This document shows positions 25,046-32,631 of a stretch of DNA of 64,000 bases, piece by piece (positions within the stretch are counted from its first letter, which is position 1; each line of letters starts with the position of its first letter). The DNA is from Halobacterium jilantaiense (lineage in GTDB: Archaea > Halobacteriota > Halobacteria > Halobacteriales > Halobacteriaceae). Location of the stretch: contig NZ_FOJA01000001.1 in assembly GCF_900110535.1 (NCBI RefSeq), positions 2,205,393-2,269,392 on the forward strand. The letters are read 5' to 3'. The translations under genes and the position numbers were made by a program. The notes under the pieces are model-generated. The model saw only the letters and a list, made by a program, of their open reading frames with translations, was not told the DNA's origin and ran no database searches.

Positions 25046-25261
25046 TTGCGGCAAAAGCACTCCTCCTTCGGTTCGCTTCGCTACCCTCAGTCGTCGGCCC
25101 GAGCGCTCCCGGTGGTCGCGCTCGGTGAACCGCTTCGCTCGGGTCCGTTGGACCGCTCACGGGTCGCTTTCGCTCCCCGTTCGCGCAGTCGGCGGTTCTC
25201 GCTTCGCTCCGAACCGCCCGCCGCTCGGCTCGCGGATGCTCGCTGTCGGTTGGTCAGGTCG
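25046..25261. repeat. Non-coding hairpin-rich spacer
   Basis: No gene supported. Contains GGTCC-GTT-GGACC (25142-25154), GGCGGTTC paired with GAACCGCC (25191-25198 and 25211-25218), and several TCGCTTCGCT-type words. Style matches the larger array near 27.8-28.0 kb. Confidence 0.5.
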
Positions 25262-25744
25262 CTACAGCGGCGTGCCATCCGTACTCTGGGCGTTCTGCGC
25301 GGCCTGCTCGCGCATCGCCTGCACTTTCTCGACGTAGTCGTAGCCGGGGACGACGCCCTGGAACCACGTTCCCTCGACGTAGTTCACGAGCGCGAGCGCG
25401 TCGTCGGCCGCCTTCCCAGAGCGCGGGTCCATCGTCAGTTCGACCGTGATGTCGCCGGCCTCCCGGGAGACGCTCGTCACGTCCACGTCGTCCGCGAGCG
25501 TGACGCTGTCGGCACCGTCGACACGACGCTCGAAGGTGTCGTACCAGCCGTCCTCGACCACGTCTGCGACCTCGTCGTTCGTCGCGGCGTCCAGCGTCGG
25601 CACCACGACCACGACGTCGACGACGCCGTCCCGGACAGTGGCCGTCGCGTCCCAGTCGTTCGCCGTCGGTGCGAACGTCTCGCGGTCGCCCGCCGTGCGC
25701 TCGAAGCGGCCGTGTGCCTCGAACTCGCCAGCTACGTCGGTCAT
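25262..25744 (-). CDS. DUF5813-type conserved haloarchaeal protein
   Basis: 160 residues. FEAHGRFERT...FAPTANDWDATATVRDGVVDVVVVVPTLDA and GWYDTFERRVDGADSV, DPRSGKAADDALALVNYVEGTWFQGVVPGYDYVEKVQAMREQAA are a pattern I associate with the haloarchaeal DUF5813 family; the name is from memory and not checked. Soluble and acidic, with no catalytic motif visible. Divergent from the crcB pair. Confidence 0.65.
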   Translation of the reverse strand: MTDVAGEFEAHGRFERTAGDRETFAPTANDWDATATVRDGVVDVVVVVPTLDAATNDEVADVVEDGWYDTFERRVDGADSVTLADDVDVTSVSREAGDITVELTMDPRSGKAADDALALVNYVEGTWFQGVVPGYDYVEKVQAMREQAAQNAQSTDGTPL

Positions 25745-25823
25745 TGACCGCAGAGAGGGCTCGCGGCCGCTTGGGCGTTGCGTTCCGCCGACTATAGGTG
25801 CCGGTGCAATCGAGTCTGTGCCG

Positions 25824-26201
25824 ATGACGGACAGCCAGCGCCTGTCGAGGACGCTCGCGCTTGTCGCCGTCGGCGGGTCCGCTGGCGCGACGCTCCGGTG
25901 GGCGGTCTCCCTGCTCGCGCCCGGCCTCCCCGGCACGCTGGCGGTGAACGCGGTCGGGAGCCTCCTCTTGGGCGCTCTGGTGTACGAGGCCGTCGGCACC
26001 AGCGGGCTCTCGGACTCCGCCCGCGCGCTGCTCGGGACCGGCTTCCTCTCCTCGCTGACGACGTACAGCACGTTCGCCGTCCAGACCGCGAGCGTCGCAC
26101 CGCCCCTGATGGTCGCGAACGTCGTCGCGAACTACGGGCTCGGCTTCGCCGGTGTGCTCGTCGGCCGCACGCTCACCATCCGATACGGAGGTGGGTCGTG
26201 A
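25824..26201 (+). CDS. crcB: Fluoride exporter CrcB/Fluc, first paralog
   Basis: 125 residues with four hydrophobic segments. GGSAGATLRW, LAVNAVGSLLLG and LSSLTTYSTFAVQTA are the Fluc signatures, including the Asn and Phe/Ser-Thr residues that line the pore. The stop overlaps the next crcB at GTGA, so two paralogous subunits are made together, as in heterodimeric Fluc channels with opposite orientation. Confidence 0.93.
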   Translation: MTDSQRLSRTLALVAVGGSAGATLRWAVSLLAPGLPGTLAVNAVGSLLLGALVYEAVGTSGLSDSARALLGTGFLSSLTTYSTFAVQTASVAPPLMVANVVANYGLGFAGVLVGRTLTIRYGGGS

Positions 26202-26557
26202 CGGGCGCTCCCGTTCCCCCGGCGTTCCTCGTCGGGCTCGGCGGCGCGCTCGGCGCGGTGCTGCGGTTCGTCGTCGGCGAAGCCGTCCGGGCCGAGGACT
26301 ACCCAGCGAGCACGCTCGTCGTGAACGTCGCCGGGACGTTCGCGCTCGCCGCGCTCACGTTCGCGAGCGCAGGGGAGGACGCGACGCTGCTGTTCGGCAC
26401 CGGAGCCTGCGGCGCGTTCACGACGTTCTCGTCGTTCAGCGTCGACGTCGTCGGTCTCGTCGACGACGGTCGCGTCGGCGCGGCGGCGGGCCACGCGCTC
26501 GGGAATCTCGCGGGCGCTGGGCTCGCGATTGCCTTCGCCTGGCTGCTCGTCGGCTGA
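26198..26557 (+). CDS. crcB: Fluoride exporter CrcB/Fluc, second paralog
   Basis: 119 residues from GTG 26198 overlapping the first crcB by four bases. GGALGAVLRFVVGE, TLVVNVAGTFALAAL and GAFTTFSSFSVDVV match Fluc. Four short membrane segments. Expected to pair with its neighbour to export toxic fluoride from the cytoplasm. Confidence 0.92.
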   Translation: MTGAPVPPAFLVGLGGALGAVLRFVVGEAVRAEDYPASTLVVNVAGTFALAALTFASAGEDATLLFGTGACGAFTTFSSFSVDVVGLVDDGRVGAAAGHALGNLAGAGLAIAFAWLLVG

Positions 26558-26605
26558 CCACCTGGTCCGGTGGACTGAAGTCACACTCCCGGAAATCCGG
26601 GGGTG

Positions 26606-27367
26606 ATGACCATCGACTGGAGTGCAGTCACCCACGTCACGAAAGTGGACCCCGCCGAGTCCCTGCCGGCCGACCTCTCTGTGCTCGGTCACACCGACCT
26701 CGTTCTCGTCGGCGGCTCCGACGGCGTCACGGAAGCGAACTCACTGGCCGCCATCGAACGCATCGCCGAGGCGTTCCCGGACCTCCCGGTCTGCCAGGAG
26801 CCCTACAGCGGCAGCCACGTCTCGACGGACACGATCGAGGCTGTCGACCGTCTCGCGGCCCCCGCCGTCTACAACGGTGACGCCGAGAACTTCGTCGACA
26901 AGCACGTCGCGTTCTTCGCCGAGGTCGGCCGGAAACCACAGGAACTCACCGGAACGAGTGTCCCGCTCGTCGGCGACCTCGTCGAGTCGAAAGCCTGCGA
27001 CGCCGTCACGGACCTCACGGAGAAGGTGCTCGCAGAGGGGTACGTCGTCCAGAATCTCGACTCGAAGGCCGCCGCGGAGTCCGGTGTCGAGGAACGCTAC
27101 TCGCCCGAGGAAGTCGCGGGTGCCGCGCTCGCCACCGAGTCGTTCTTCGACTTCCCGGTCTTCTACGTGGAGTACTCGGGCACCTACGGCGGCCCCGAGG
27201 ACGTCGAAGCCGCCGCGCAGTACCTCGACGACACGGTCTTGCTGTACGGCGGCGGCATCGAGCGCGCCGCCCAGACCGAGGAGATTCTCGACGCGGGCGC
27301 GGACGCCGTCGTCGTCGGTGACATCTTCCACGACGACCCCGAGCAGTACCTCGACACCATCCCCTGA
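26606..27367 (+). CDS. Geranylgeranylglyceryl phosphate synthase
   Basis: 253 residues. A TIM-barrel prenyltransferase: VTKVDPAE, DLVLVGGSDGVTEAN, VYNGDAENFVDKHVAFF, FYVEYSGTYG and LLYGGGIERAAQTEEI followed by ADAVVVGDIFHDD form the G1P and Mg-diphosphate binding sites of group I GGGP synthases. It makes the first ether bond of archaeal lipids from sn-glycerol-1-phosphate and GGPP. ATG 26606 preferred over the adjacent GTG at 26603. Confidence 0.92.
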   Translation: MTIDWSAVTHVTKVDPAESLPADLSVLGHTDLVLVGGSDGVTEANSLAAIERIAEAFPDLPVCQEPYSGSHVSTDTIEAVDRLAAPAVYNGDAENFVDKHVAFFAEVGRKPQELTGTSVPLVGDLVESKACDAVTDLTEKVLAEGYVVQNLDSKAAAESGVEERYSPEEVAGAALATESFFDFPVFYVEYSGTYGGPEDVEAAAQYLDDTVLLYGGGIERAAQTEEILDAGADAVVVGDIFHDDPEQYLDTIP

Positions 27368-27712
27368 CTACTCGTTGGCGAGCCAGAGCCCCACGATTTC
27401 GCCGTCCACGACCCGGTAGACGCCGACCGCTTCCATCTCCTCGCCGGCCTGCTCGATGCGCTCGTGGTCCACGACGTACTCCCCCACCGCGATGCGCGAC
27501 AGAACCTCCGCTTCGGGCGAGAACGCCTCGAACTGCTGGCCGTACAGCTCCTGAATTTCGGCCTCGCCGACTGCCATCGGCTCCGCGTCGTCGAACCCGG
27601 TGACCACGGCGTCCTCCGCGAACTCCGCGACGAACGCGTCCACGTCGCCGTCGTTGTACGCTGCTAGCTGGCGGTCCACGACTGCCTCCGGAGAGTCGGC
27701 ATCCTCACGCAT
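27368..27712 (-). CDS. SnoaL-like / NTF2-fold protein
   Basis: 114 residues. PEAVVDRQLAAYNDGDVDAFVAEFAEDAVVTGF and MEAVGVYRVVDGEIVGLWLANE are the SnoaL-like polyketide-cyclase/NTF2 pattern. A small cone-shaped fold used by enzymes and binding proteins; the His/Asp catalytic pair of SnoaL is not clear. Converges on the GGGP synthase with no gap. Confidence 0.8.
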   Translation of the reverse strand: MREDADSPEAVVDRQLAAYNDGDVDAFVAEFAEDAVVTGFDDAEPMAVGEAEIQELYGQQFEAFSPEAEVLSRIAVGEYVVDHERIEQAGEEMEAVGVYRVVDGEIVGLWLANE

Positions 27713-27799
27713 GGACCGTTGTGGTTCGCCCCTGATTAATGAAGGTCGGGAGTCGTGTAGCTGCCTGTCCAACCGTCAGTGAGCATCCGCGACCCGAGT

Positions 27800-28029
27800 G
27801 GTCCGAAGGACCCGGAAGGGTCGCGGTTCACGCCGCGACCGAAGGGAGCGGCGGCCGAGGAACCCCCTGCAGGGGGTGACGACGGCTTTTAGCGTCCTGC
27901 TGAGCGAAGCGAAGCAGGGCTCGGGAGAGCGTAGCTCTCCCGGTGTAGCGTTTGCCAGCGACTGAGCGTGGTTCGAGAGACGCCGAAGGCGTCTCTCGTC
28001 ATCTGGAAAGAGCGCTGCGCGCTCTTTCC
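27800..28029. repeat. Array of seven stem-loops
   Basis: Within 230 bp: 27800-27812 (5-bp stem, loop GAA); 27819-27840 (8-bp stem); 27862-27877 (perfect palindrome); 27896-27918 (6-bp stem); 27922-27942 (9 bp, loop GTA); 27974-27998 (11 bp, loop GAA); 28005-28029 (11 bp, loop TGC). Stems are perfect and mostly closed by trinucleotide loops. No convincing protein is encoded on either strand. The array lies between tRNA-Leu and the SnoaL-like gene, all on the minus strand. Confidence 0.7.
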
Positions 28030-28047
28030 GTGACAGCAAAAGGTACA

Positions 28048-28069
28048 TGCGAGGGATGGGATTCGAACC
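28048..28069 (-). repeat. Second copy of the tRNA-Leu 3' end (att-like)
   Basis: 22 bases identical to the T-arm/acceptor 3' end of the tRNA-Leu gene (28164-28185), in the same orientation and 116 bp downstream. Such a copy is what a tRNA-targeting integrase leaves as an attachment site. The D- and anticodon-arm parts of a tRNA are missing, so this is not a second tRNA gene. Confidence 0.6.
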
Positions 28070-28124
28070 GCCCGCAGACGGTCGCTCACTGCGTTCGCGC
28101 TGCGTCTGCTGTGCTTCGAATCCC
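28058..28124. repeat. Interrupted inverted repeat inside the tRNA-end duplication
   Basis: GGGATTCGAA at 28058-28067 pairs with 28115-28124, and GCAGACG at 28074-28080 pairs with 28103-28109, giving a stem-loop that begins within the att-like copy. Confidence 0.5.
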
Positions 28125-28163
28125 ACTCTCTTCTCGTTTGCTCACGTCCGTTCGCAAAACGAG

Positions 28164-28246
28164 TGCGAGGGATGGGATTCGAACCCACGTACCCCTACGG
28201 GAGCGGGTCTTAAGCCCGCCGCCTTTGGCCACTCGGCCACCCTCGC
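28164..28246 (-). tRNA. tRNA-Leu (anticodon UAA)
   Basis: 83 bases. The acceptor stem GCGAGGG pairs with CCCTCGC plus discriminator A; D-arm GTGGCCGAGTGG; anticodon loop CTTAAGA with UAA; a long variable arm as expected for class II; T-arm GGTTCGAATCC. No intron and no encoded CCA. Confidence 0.95.
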
Positions 28247-28285
28247 ATCTTCGTGGTGGGGTGCGTGGGAAGAAGTGGGTTACGG

Positions 28286-28453
28286 TCAGGTACGGCGGCG
28301 GATGGCGACCGAGGCGCCCCAGCCGACGCTCGCGCCGATGATGGCGAAGCGGTGGCTGATGGTCCAGTCGGGGCCGAGCGCGAGCGCGGTGACCGCCGAG
28401 ATGGCGACGAGGGTGATGGTCGTCCAGAGTGCGCCGAGCGAGACTGGGCGCAC
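28286..28453 (-). CDS. Small membrane protein (55 aa) downstream of ferredoxin
   Basis: GTG 28453 follows the ferredoxin stop after three bases. The product has two hydrophobic segments (LWTTITLVAISAVTALALG and FAIIGASVGWGASVAI) joined by PDWTISHR and ends RRRT. Tight spacing implies the same mRNA as the ferredoxin. No family recognised. Confidence 0.6.
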   Translation of the reverse strand: MRPVSLGALWTTITLVAISAVTALALGPDWTISHRFAIIGASVGWGASVAIRRRT

Positions 28454-28456
28454 GCG

Positions 28457-28798
28457 CTACCAGTCGACGGAGAGCGTGCCGTCGCCGCTGGGGTCCGGCG
28501 CAATCTCTTCGTCGGTGCGGCGGTCGACGACGTGGATGACGCCGTCGCCTTTCTTCGCGGGGCAGGCGTCGGCGGCGTCGATGTTGTGCTGGAGGTCGTC
28601 CTCGTCGAAGAAGTACGCGACCGGGTCGGCGAGCCCGGTGGAGATGTCCATCTCCCAGTTGGCGGAGACGGCGGCGCACTTGCCCGCGCCGAAGCACTTG
28701 TTCGCCTCGAAGATGATCTTGTACGGCGCTTCGTCGACGGGTGGGGCGTCCGCCTCGCCGATGTCGCTTGGGTCCAGCGCCGAGTCGGCGTCGCTCAT
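28457..28798 (-). CDS. Single-cluster ferredoxin ([3Fe-4S]/[4Fe-4S] type)
   Basis: 113 residues. FEANKCFGAGKCAAVSANWEMD gives two cysteines and ADACPAKKGDGVIHVVD the third, the C-x5-C...C-P pattern of monocluster ferredoxins. One position of a four-Cys cluster is Gly/Ala, so a 3Fe-4S centre is likely. Acidic N-terminal arm of ~25 residues. Followed by a 55-residue membrane protein in the same operon. Confidence 0.85.
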   Translation of the reverse strand: MSDADSALDPSDIGEADAPPVDEAPYKIIFEANKCFGAGKCAAVSANWEMDISTGLADPVAYFFDEDDLQHNIDAADACPAKKGDGVIHVVDRRTDEEIAPDPSGDGTLSVDW

Positions 28799-28879
28799 GC
28801 CTCGGGGTTGGGAGCCACCGGTCTTTCGGCTTTCGGTCGGCGAGCGGGAGGCTGCAGGAAGGAGTGCGGGGCTGCGGCG

Positions 28880-29422
28880 TCAGTCGTGAATCTCGATTCG
28901 GTCGATGGAGACCTCGTCGAGGGGCTGGTCGTTGGCGTCGGTCTCGACGTTCCCGATGGCTTCGACGACGTCCATGCCGTCGGTGACCTTCCCGAAGACC
29001 GCGTGACGGCCGTCGAGGTGCGGCTGCGCGTCGAGGGTGACGAAGAACTGGCTGCCGTTCGTGTCCGGGCCGGAGTTCGCCATGGAGAGCACGCCGGGGC
29101 CGTCGTGCGTGAGGTCGTCGTGGAACTCGTCGGCGAACTCGTAGCCGGGGCCGCCGCGGCCGGTGCCGGTCGGGTCGCCGCCCTGAATCATGAAGTCCTC
29201 GATGATGCGGTGGAAGGTGACGCCGGAGTACAGCGAGTCGCCGCGAACTTCGCCGCTCTCGGGGTCTTCCCACGTCACGGTGTCCGGCGCGGGGTCGGCG
29301 TCCGCGGCGGGCTCGTGGCGCGCGAGGTTCAGGAAGTTCTCGACGGTGCGGGGCGCTCGGTCGTCGTACAGTTCGACGTCGAACGCGCCCTCGCTGGTGT
29401 GGATGGTGGCTTCGACTGTCAT
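28880..29422 (-). CDS. Cyclophilin-type peptidyl-prolyl cis-trans isomerase
   Basis: 180 residues. YDDRAPRTVENFLNLAR, YSGVTFHRIIEDFMIQGGDPTGTGRGG (catalytic Arg with FHRII and QGGD), LSMANSGPDTNGSQFFVTL and HAVFGKVTDGMDVV are the complete cyclophilin active site. A loop of about 25 residues after the first helix is an acidic insertion. No signal peptide, so it acts in the cytosol. Confidence 0.95.
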   Translation of the reverse strand: MTVEATIHTSEGAFDVELYDDRAPRTVENFLNLARHEPAADADPAPDTVTWEDPESGEVRGDSLYSGVTFHRIIEDFMIQGGDPTGTGRGGPGYEFADEFHDDLTHDGPGVLSMANSGPDTNGSQFFVTLDAQPHLDGRHAVFGKVTDGMDVVEAIGNVETDANDQPLDEVSIDRIEIHD

Positions 29423-29509
29423 GCGTGTCTGGTGAGTGGTCGCGCCACCGGAAAAAGCCTCCCTAGTCGTTCGACCTGCCGTGGCCGTCCCGCAGCCGTC
29501 AGTCACCCT

Positions 29510-30358
29510 TCAGTGGTCCTGTTCGGGGGCGTCGACGACTGTGGCGGTGGCGTCGAGGCGGAACTCGCAGTCGCGTTCCGGACCGGCGGTGACCCGCATC
29601 CGCGGCGGGTCCGTCGACGAGAGCGTCGCGGCTCCCGGGACACAGCAGTCGATGGTCCACAGCGGTCGGTCGCGGAGGTCGACGCCGACGTCGTGGTAGG
29701 CCGCGACGACTGCCGGGTGGTCGAAGACGAACATCCCCGGGTTGAGGGAGTGTTGGTGGCCACAGCACTGGCAGACCGCGACGTAGACGGCCTCGACAGG
29801 TGCCTCCGGGGAGAGGTCGGTCTCGAACTGCCAGTCGACGCTCCCGAGGCAGGCCGGACAGGCGTCCCGTCGGACCGCTGCGAGGTCCCCGCGAATCTTC
29901 GCGTCGAGCGCGTCGGTCGCTTCCTGGAGCGTCGCGCCCTCGAGGACGGCCGGCGGGAGCGCCTCCGCGTATCCGTGGCTGTTCGCGCAGTTCACCCTGA
30001 GGATGCCGTCCTCGTAGGTCCCTTCGAGGCGGTCGCCACACCGCCCACAGTGCTCGTCGAGGTCCACCGGTCCGCGGTCCGGCGGGTCGCTGTAGGCGTC
30101 GGCCAGAATCGAACTGGCGGCTTGCTGGCCGACGGGTGAGAGCCGGTAGCCGTCGTCTGTCGACTCGACGAAGTGACCGGTGAGCTCGCCGACGTGATAG
30201 TTGAACCGGCCGGAGTCTGTGATACCGACGCGCTCCCTCAGCGTGGAGAACGACACCGCCGGGTCACGGGGCGTCTCGCGGCGGGCTGCTGCGAGCTCCC
30301 GCAGGATGCTGGCTCGCGTCTCGTCCGCGAGCAAGTCGAAGCCGTCGCCGTCTGGCAT
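29510..30358 (-). CDS. ArsR-type winged-helix regulator with zinc-ribbon-like C-terminal domain
   Basis: 282 residues from ATG 30358. Residues ~1-85 are a winged helix (LLADETRASILRELAAA, FSTLRERVGITDSGRFNYHVGELTGHFVE, YRLSPVGQQAA). The rest has cysteine pairs HCGRCGD, VNCANSH, DACPACLG and VCQCCGH, consistent with two zinc ribbons. This arrangement is common in haloarchaeal regulators of unknown signal. Transcribed alone, upstream of the TrpD-like gene on the same strand direction. Confidence 0.85.
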   Translation of the reverse strand: MPDGDGFDLLADETRASILRELAAARRETPRDPAVSFSTLRERVGITDSGRFNYHVGELTGHFVESTDDGYRLSPVGQQAASSILADAYSDPPDRGPVDLDEHCGRCGDRLEGTYEDGILRVNCANSHGYAEALPPAVLEGATLQEATDALDAKIRGDLAAVRRDACPACLGSVDWQFETDLSPEAPVEAVYVAVCQCCGHQHSLNPGMFVFDHPAVVAAYHDVGVDLRDRPLWTIDCCVPGAATLSSTDPPRMRVTAGPERDCEFRLDATATVVDAPEQDH

Positions 30359-30416
30359 ACGCTCGCGTCGACGCGGGTCCACTAAGCCGTTGCGTTCGAG
30401 CGGGTGCCGGCCGTGC

Positions 30417-31475
30417 TCAGAACGCGCAGAGGTCGGCGAGCAGGTGTTCGGCGCTGCCGTCCGAGATGACGTGTTCGGCTTCGTCGATGCCCTCGTCCAG
30501 AGACGCGACGTCGCCGCGGGCGTACATGCGGAGCGCGGCGTTCACGAGGACGGCGTCCCGGAACTGGTCGTGGCGTTCGCCGGACAGCACGTCGAGCGTA
30601 ATCTCCGCGGAGTCGGCCGCCACGTCGTCGACGTGGAGGTCCTCGCTCTCGAAGTCCATGCCGTACTCGGGGGTCTCGATGGTGAAGTCCTCCATGTCGG
30701 TGCCCGCGTCCCACTCGGCGACCGTCGTGGAGCCGGGGCGGACGTCGTCGTAGCCCTCCATCCCCTGGAACATCAGCACGCGCTCGAAGCCGGCGTGCTC
30801 GCTCTCGCGGACCGTCTCGACCATCTTCTCGGCGAACGCGAGGTGGTAGAACGACCCGAGGTGGACGTCGGCGTTCGCGGGGTTCGCGAGCGTCTCGACG
30901 GTGTTCACGAACGTCCGGACGCCCATGTTGTCCCGGCGGTCCCAGAGCGCGTCGACGACGGGGTTGAACGACGGCTGGTAGTAGAAGCCGAAGCCGTGCT
31001 CGTCGACCATCGTCGCGCTCTCCTCGGGTTCGAGGTCAGTCTTCACGCCGAGCTCGGCGAGCACGTCCTTGTACGCGACCTCTTTCTGGGACGGAACGCG
31101 GTCGCCCGAGTGGACCACGACCGGCGTGCCGGCGGCCGCGGCGACGATGCCGGCGGCGACGCCGAGGAGCGCGCTTCGGGCCTTCCCGTCGTAGTTCGCG
31201 CCGCAGTCCACGGGGTCGGCGTCGGGCTCGGCGGCGATGCGGCTCTCCTCGTACATCACGTCGACGAACGCCGCGAGCTCCTCGGGGTTGTTCTTCTTCC
31301 AGCGGTTCGCGAGCCAGAACGCGCCGAGCGTGGTGGGGTCCGGGTTCAGGTCGAGGATGCGCTGGAACGCCTCTCGGGCCTGCCTCCGGTCCATGTCGCT
31401 GGCGGACTTCGGACCGGACGCAACGACCTCGGTGTTCAGGCGCTTCAGCGGCCACTCGCCGTAGTCGTCTGCCAT
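30417..31475 (-). CDS. Anthranilate phosphoribosyltransferase-like protein (TrpD2 type)
   Basis: 352 residues. The helical N-domain (DRRQAREAFQRILDLNPDPTTLGAFWLANRWK) and the phosphoribosyl-binding region (VVVHSGDRVPSQKEVAYKDVLAELGV, YQPSFNPVVDAL, LGSFYHLAFAEKMVETV) show the nucleoside phosphorylase/TrpD fold. The canonical PRPP loop GTGGD is not present in that form (CGANYDGKAR instead), so the usual tryptophan function is doubtful. It is not in a trp operon and is divergent from a siroheme decarboxylase gene. Confidence 0.75.
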   Translation of the reverse strand: MADDYGEWPLKRLNTEVVASGPKSASDMDRRQAREAFQRILDLNPDPTTLGAFWLANRWKKNNPEELAAFVDVMYEESRIAAEPDADPVDCGANYDGKARSALLGVAAGIVAAAAGTPVVVHSGDRVPSQKEVAYKDVLAELGVKTDLEPEESATMVDEHGFGFYYQPSFNPVVDALWDRRDNMGVRTFVNTVETLANPANADVHLGSFYHLAFAEKMVETVRESEHAGFERVLMFQGMEGYDDVRPGSTTVAEWDAGTDMEDFTIETPEYGMDFESEDLHVDDVAADSAEITLDVLSGERHDQFRDAVLVNAALRMYARGDVASLDEGIDEAEHVISDGSAEHLLADLCAF

Positions 31476-31484
31476 GCGCAGTCG

Positions 31485-31514
31485 TTGGGATTACACCGGG
31501 GTAAATCCCCCCAA
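31485..31514. promoter_or_regulatory. Imperfect dyad in the trpD-like/ahb divergent promoter
   Basis: TTGGGATTAC at 31485-31494 faces GGTAAATCC...CCAA at 31500-31514. It starts 10 bp upstream of the TrpD-like start and sits about 70-95 bp before the siroheme decarboxylase start, so it could control either. Weak evidence. Confidence 0.3.
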
Positions 31515-31581
31515 TCGTTCCCGGACTGTGGTGCCCGCGGAACCGGTAGACAGTAAGCCGGCCAGTTCGTACCGCCCGGCA

Positions 31582-32613
31582 ATGGTCGCGGGTGACTGGC
31601 GCGAACGAATCGACGACACCGACGCACGCCTCATCGACGAGTACCAGAGCGGGTTCCCCGTCCGCGAACGCCCCTTCGAGGCGGTCGCGGCGGCACTCGA
31701 CACGACTCCCGAGGACGTCCTCGACCGGGTGACGCGGCTCCGCGAGGAGGGCGTCTTCCGGCGGTTCGGCGCGGTGCTGAATCCACCCGTCATCGGGTCG
31801 TCGACGCTCGCCGCCGTCTCGGCTCCCGGGGACCGCTTCGAGGAGGTGGCCGAGGTCATCAACGGCTACCGGCAGGTGAACCACAACTACGAGCGCGCCC
31901 ACGACTACGACCAGTGGTTCGTCGTGACGGCGGGCAGCCGCGAGAAACGCGACGAGATTCTCGCCGACATCGAGGAGCGCACGGGCTGTGAGGTGCTGAA
32001 CCTCCCGATGCTCACGGACTACTACATCGACCTGGAGTTCCCGGTGGTGAACTCCGACCGATTCGCTCGCGAGTCACTCGACAGTACCGACGTGGACGCG
32101 ACGAACATCAGCGAGAACGCGACCGGCGACCTCTCCGCGCTCGACGCCGACCTCCTGCTCGCGATTCAGGACGGCTTCCCGCTGTCCGCCACGCCCTATC
32201 AGGATATCGCGGACGACATCGATGCCGACGTGGACGACGTGCTGGACGCGGTCGAACGCCTGCTCGCGGACGGCTGCATCAAGCGCGTTGGCTGCATCGT
32301 CAACCACGTCGTCACCGGCTTCGACGCCAACTGCATGGTGGTCTGGGACGTTCCCGACGACGAACTCGACGAGCGCGGCGTCGCCGTCGGCCAACTCCCG
32401 TACGTTACCCTCTGCTACCATCGGCCGCGGCGACCCGGCCAGGACTGGCAGTACAACCTCTTCACGATGATTCACGGCCGCGAGAGCGACGCGGTCGACG
32501 AGAAAATCGACGAACTCGCGGCCGACCACCTGCCGTTCGACCACGAGCGACTGTACAGCGAACGAACCCTCAAACAGACCGGCGCACGCTACGACGACCT
32601 CGTCGGCGAGTGA
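31582..32613 (+). CDS. Siroheme decarboxylase-like protein, two Lrp-type halves (AhbA/AhbB fusion)
   Basis: 343 residues made of two similar halves, each an AsnC-like winged helix followed by a RAM-type domain. Half one: RLIDEYQSGFPVRERPFEAVA, EGVFRRFGAVLNPPVIGSST, VNHNYERAHDYDQWFVV. Half two: LLLAIQDGFPLSATPYQDIA, GCIKRVGCIVNHVVTGF, CYHRPRRPGQDWQYNLFTMIHG. The HNYxR and CYHRxR motifs with Trp-N-L-F are those of AhbA/B, which decarboxylate siroheme on the archaeal route to heme or d1 heme. A transcription-factor role is less likely. Confidence 0.85.
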   Translation: MVAGDWRERIDDTDARLIDEYQSGFPVRERPFEAVAAALDTTPEDVLDRVTRLREEGVFRRFGAVLNPPVIGSSTLAAVSAPGDRFEEVAEVINGYRQVNHNYERAHDYDQWFVVTAGSREKRDEILADIEERTGCEVLNLPMLTDYYIDLEFPVVNSDRFARESLDSTDVDATNISENATGDLSALDADLLLAIQDGFPLSATPYQDIADDIDADVDDVLDAVERLLADGCIKRVGCIVNHVVTGFDANCMVVWDVPDDELDERGVAVGQLPYVTLCYHRPRRPGQDWQYNLFTMIHGRESDAVDEKIDELAADHLPFDHERLYSERTLKQTGARYDDLVGE

Positions 32614-32631
32614 CCGCCCGCCGCGGACTGT

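Noticed and set aside
27800-28029. Possible CRISPR array
   Set aside because: The stem-loops differ in sequence and spacing; there is no repeated unit with constant-length spacers and no cas gene nearby.
27889-28188. 99-residue minus-strand open frame crossing the hairpin array and the tRNA-Leu 3' end
   Set aside because: It reads through antisense and tRNA sequence, has a composition unlike haloarchaeal proteins (few acidic residues) and no start context; the region is better explained as non-coding.
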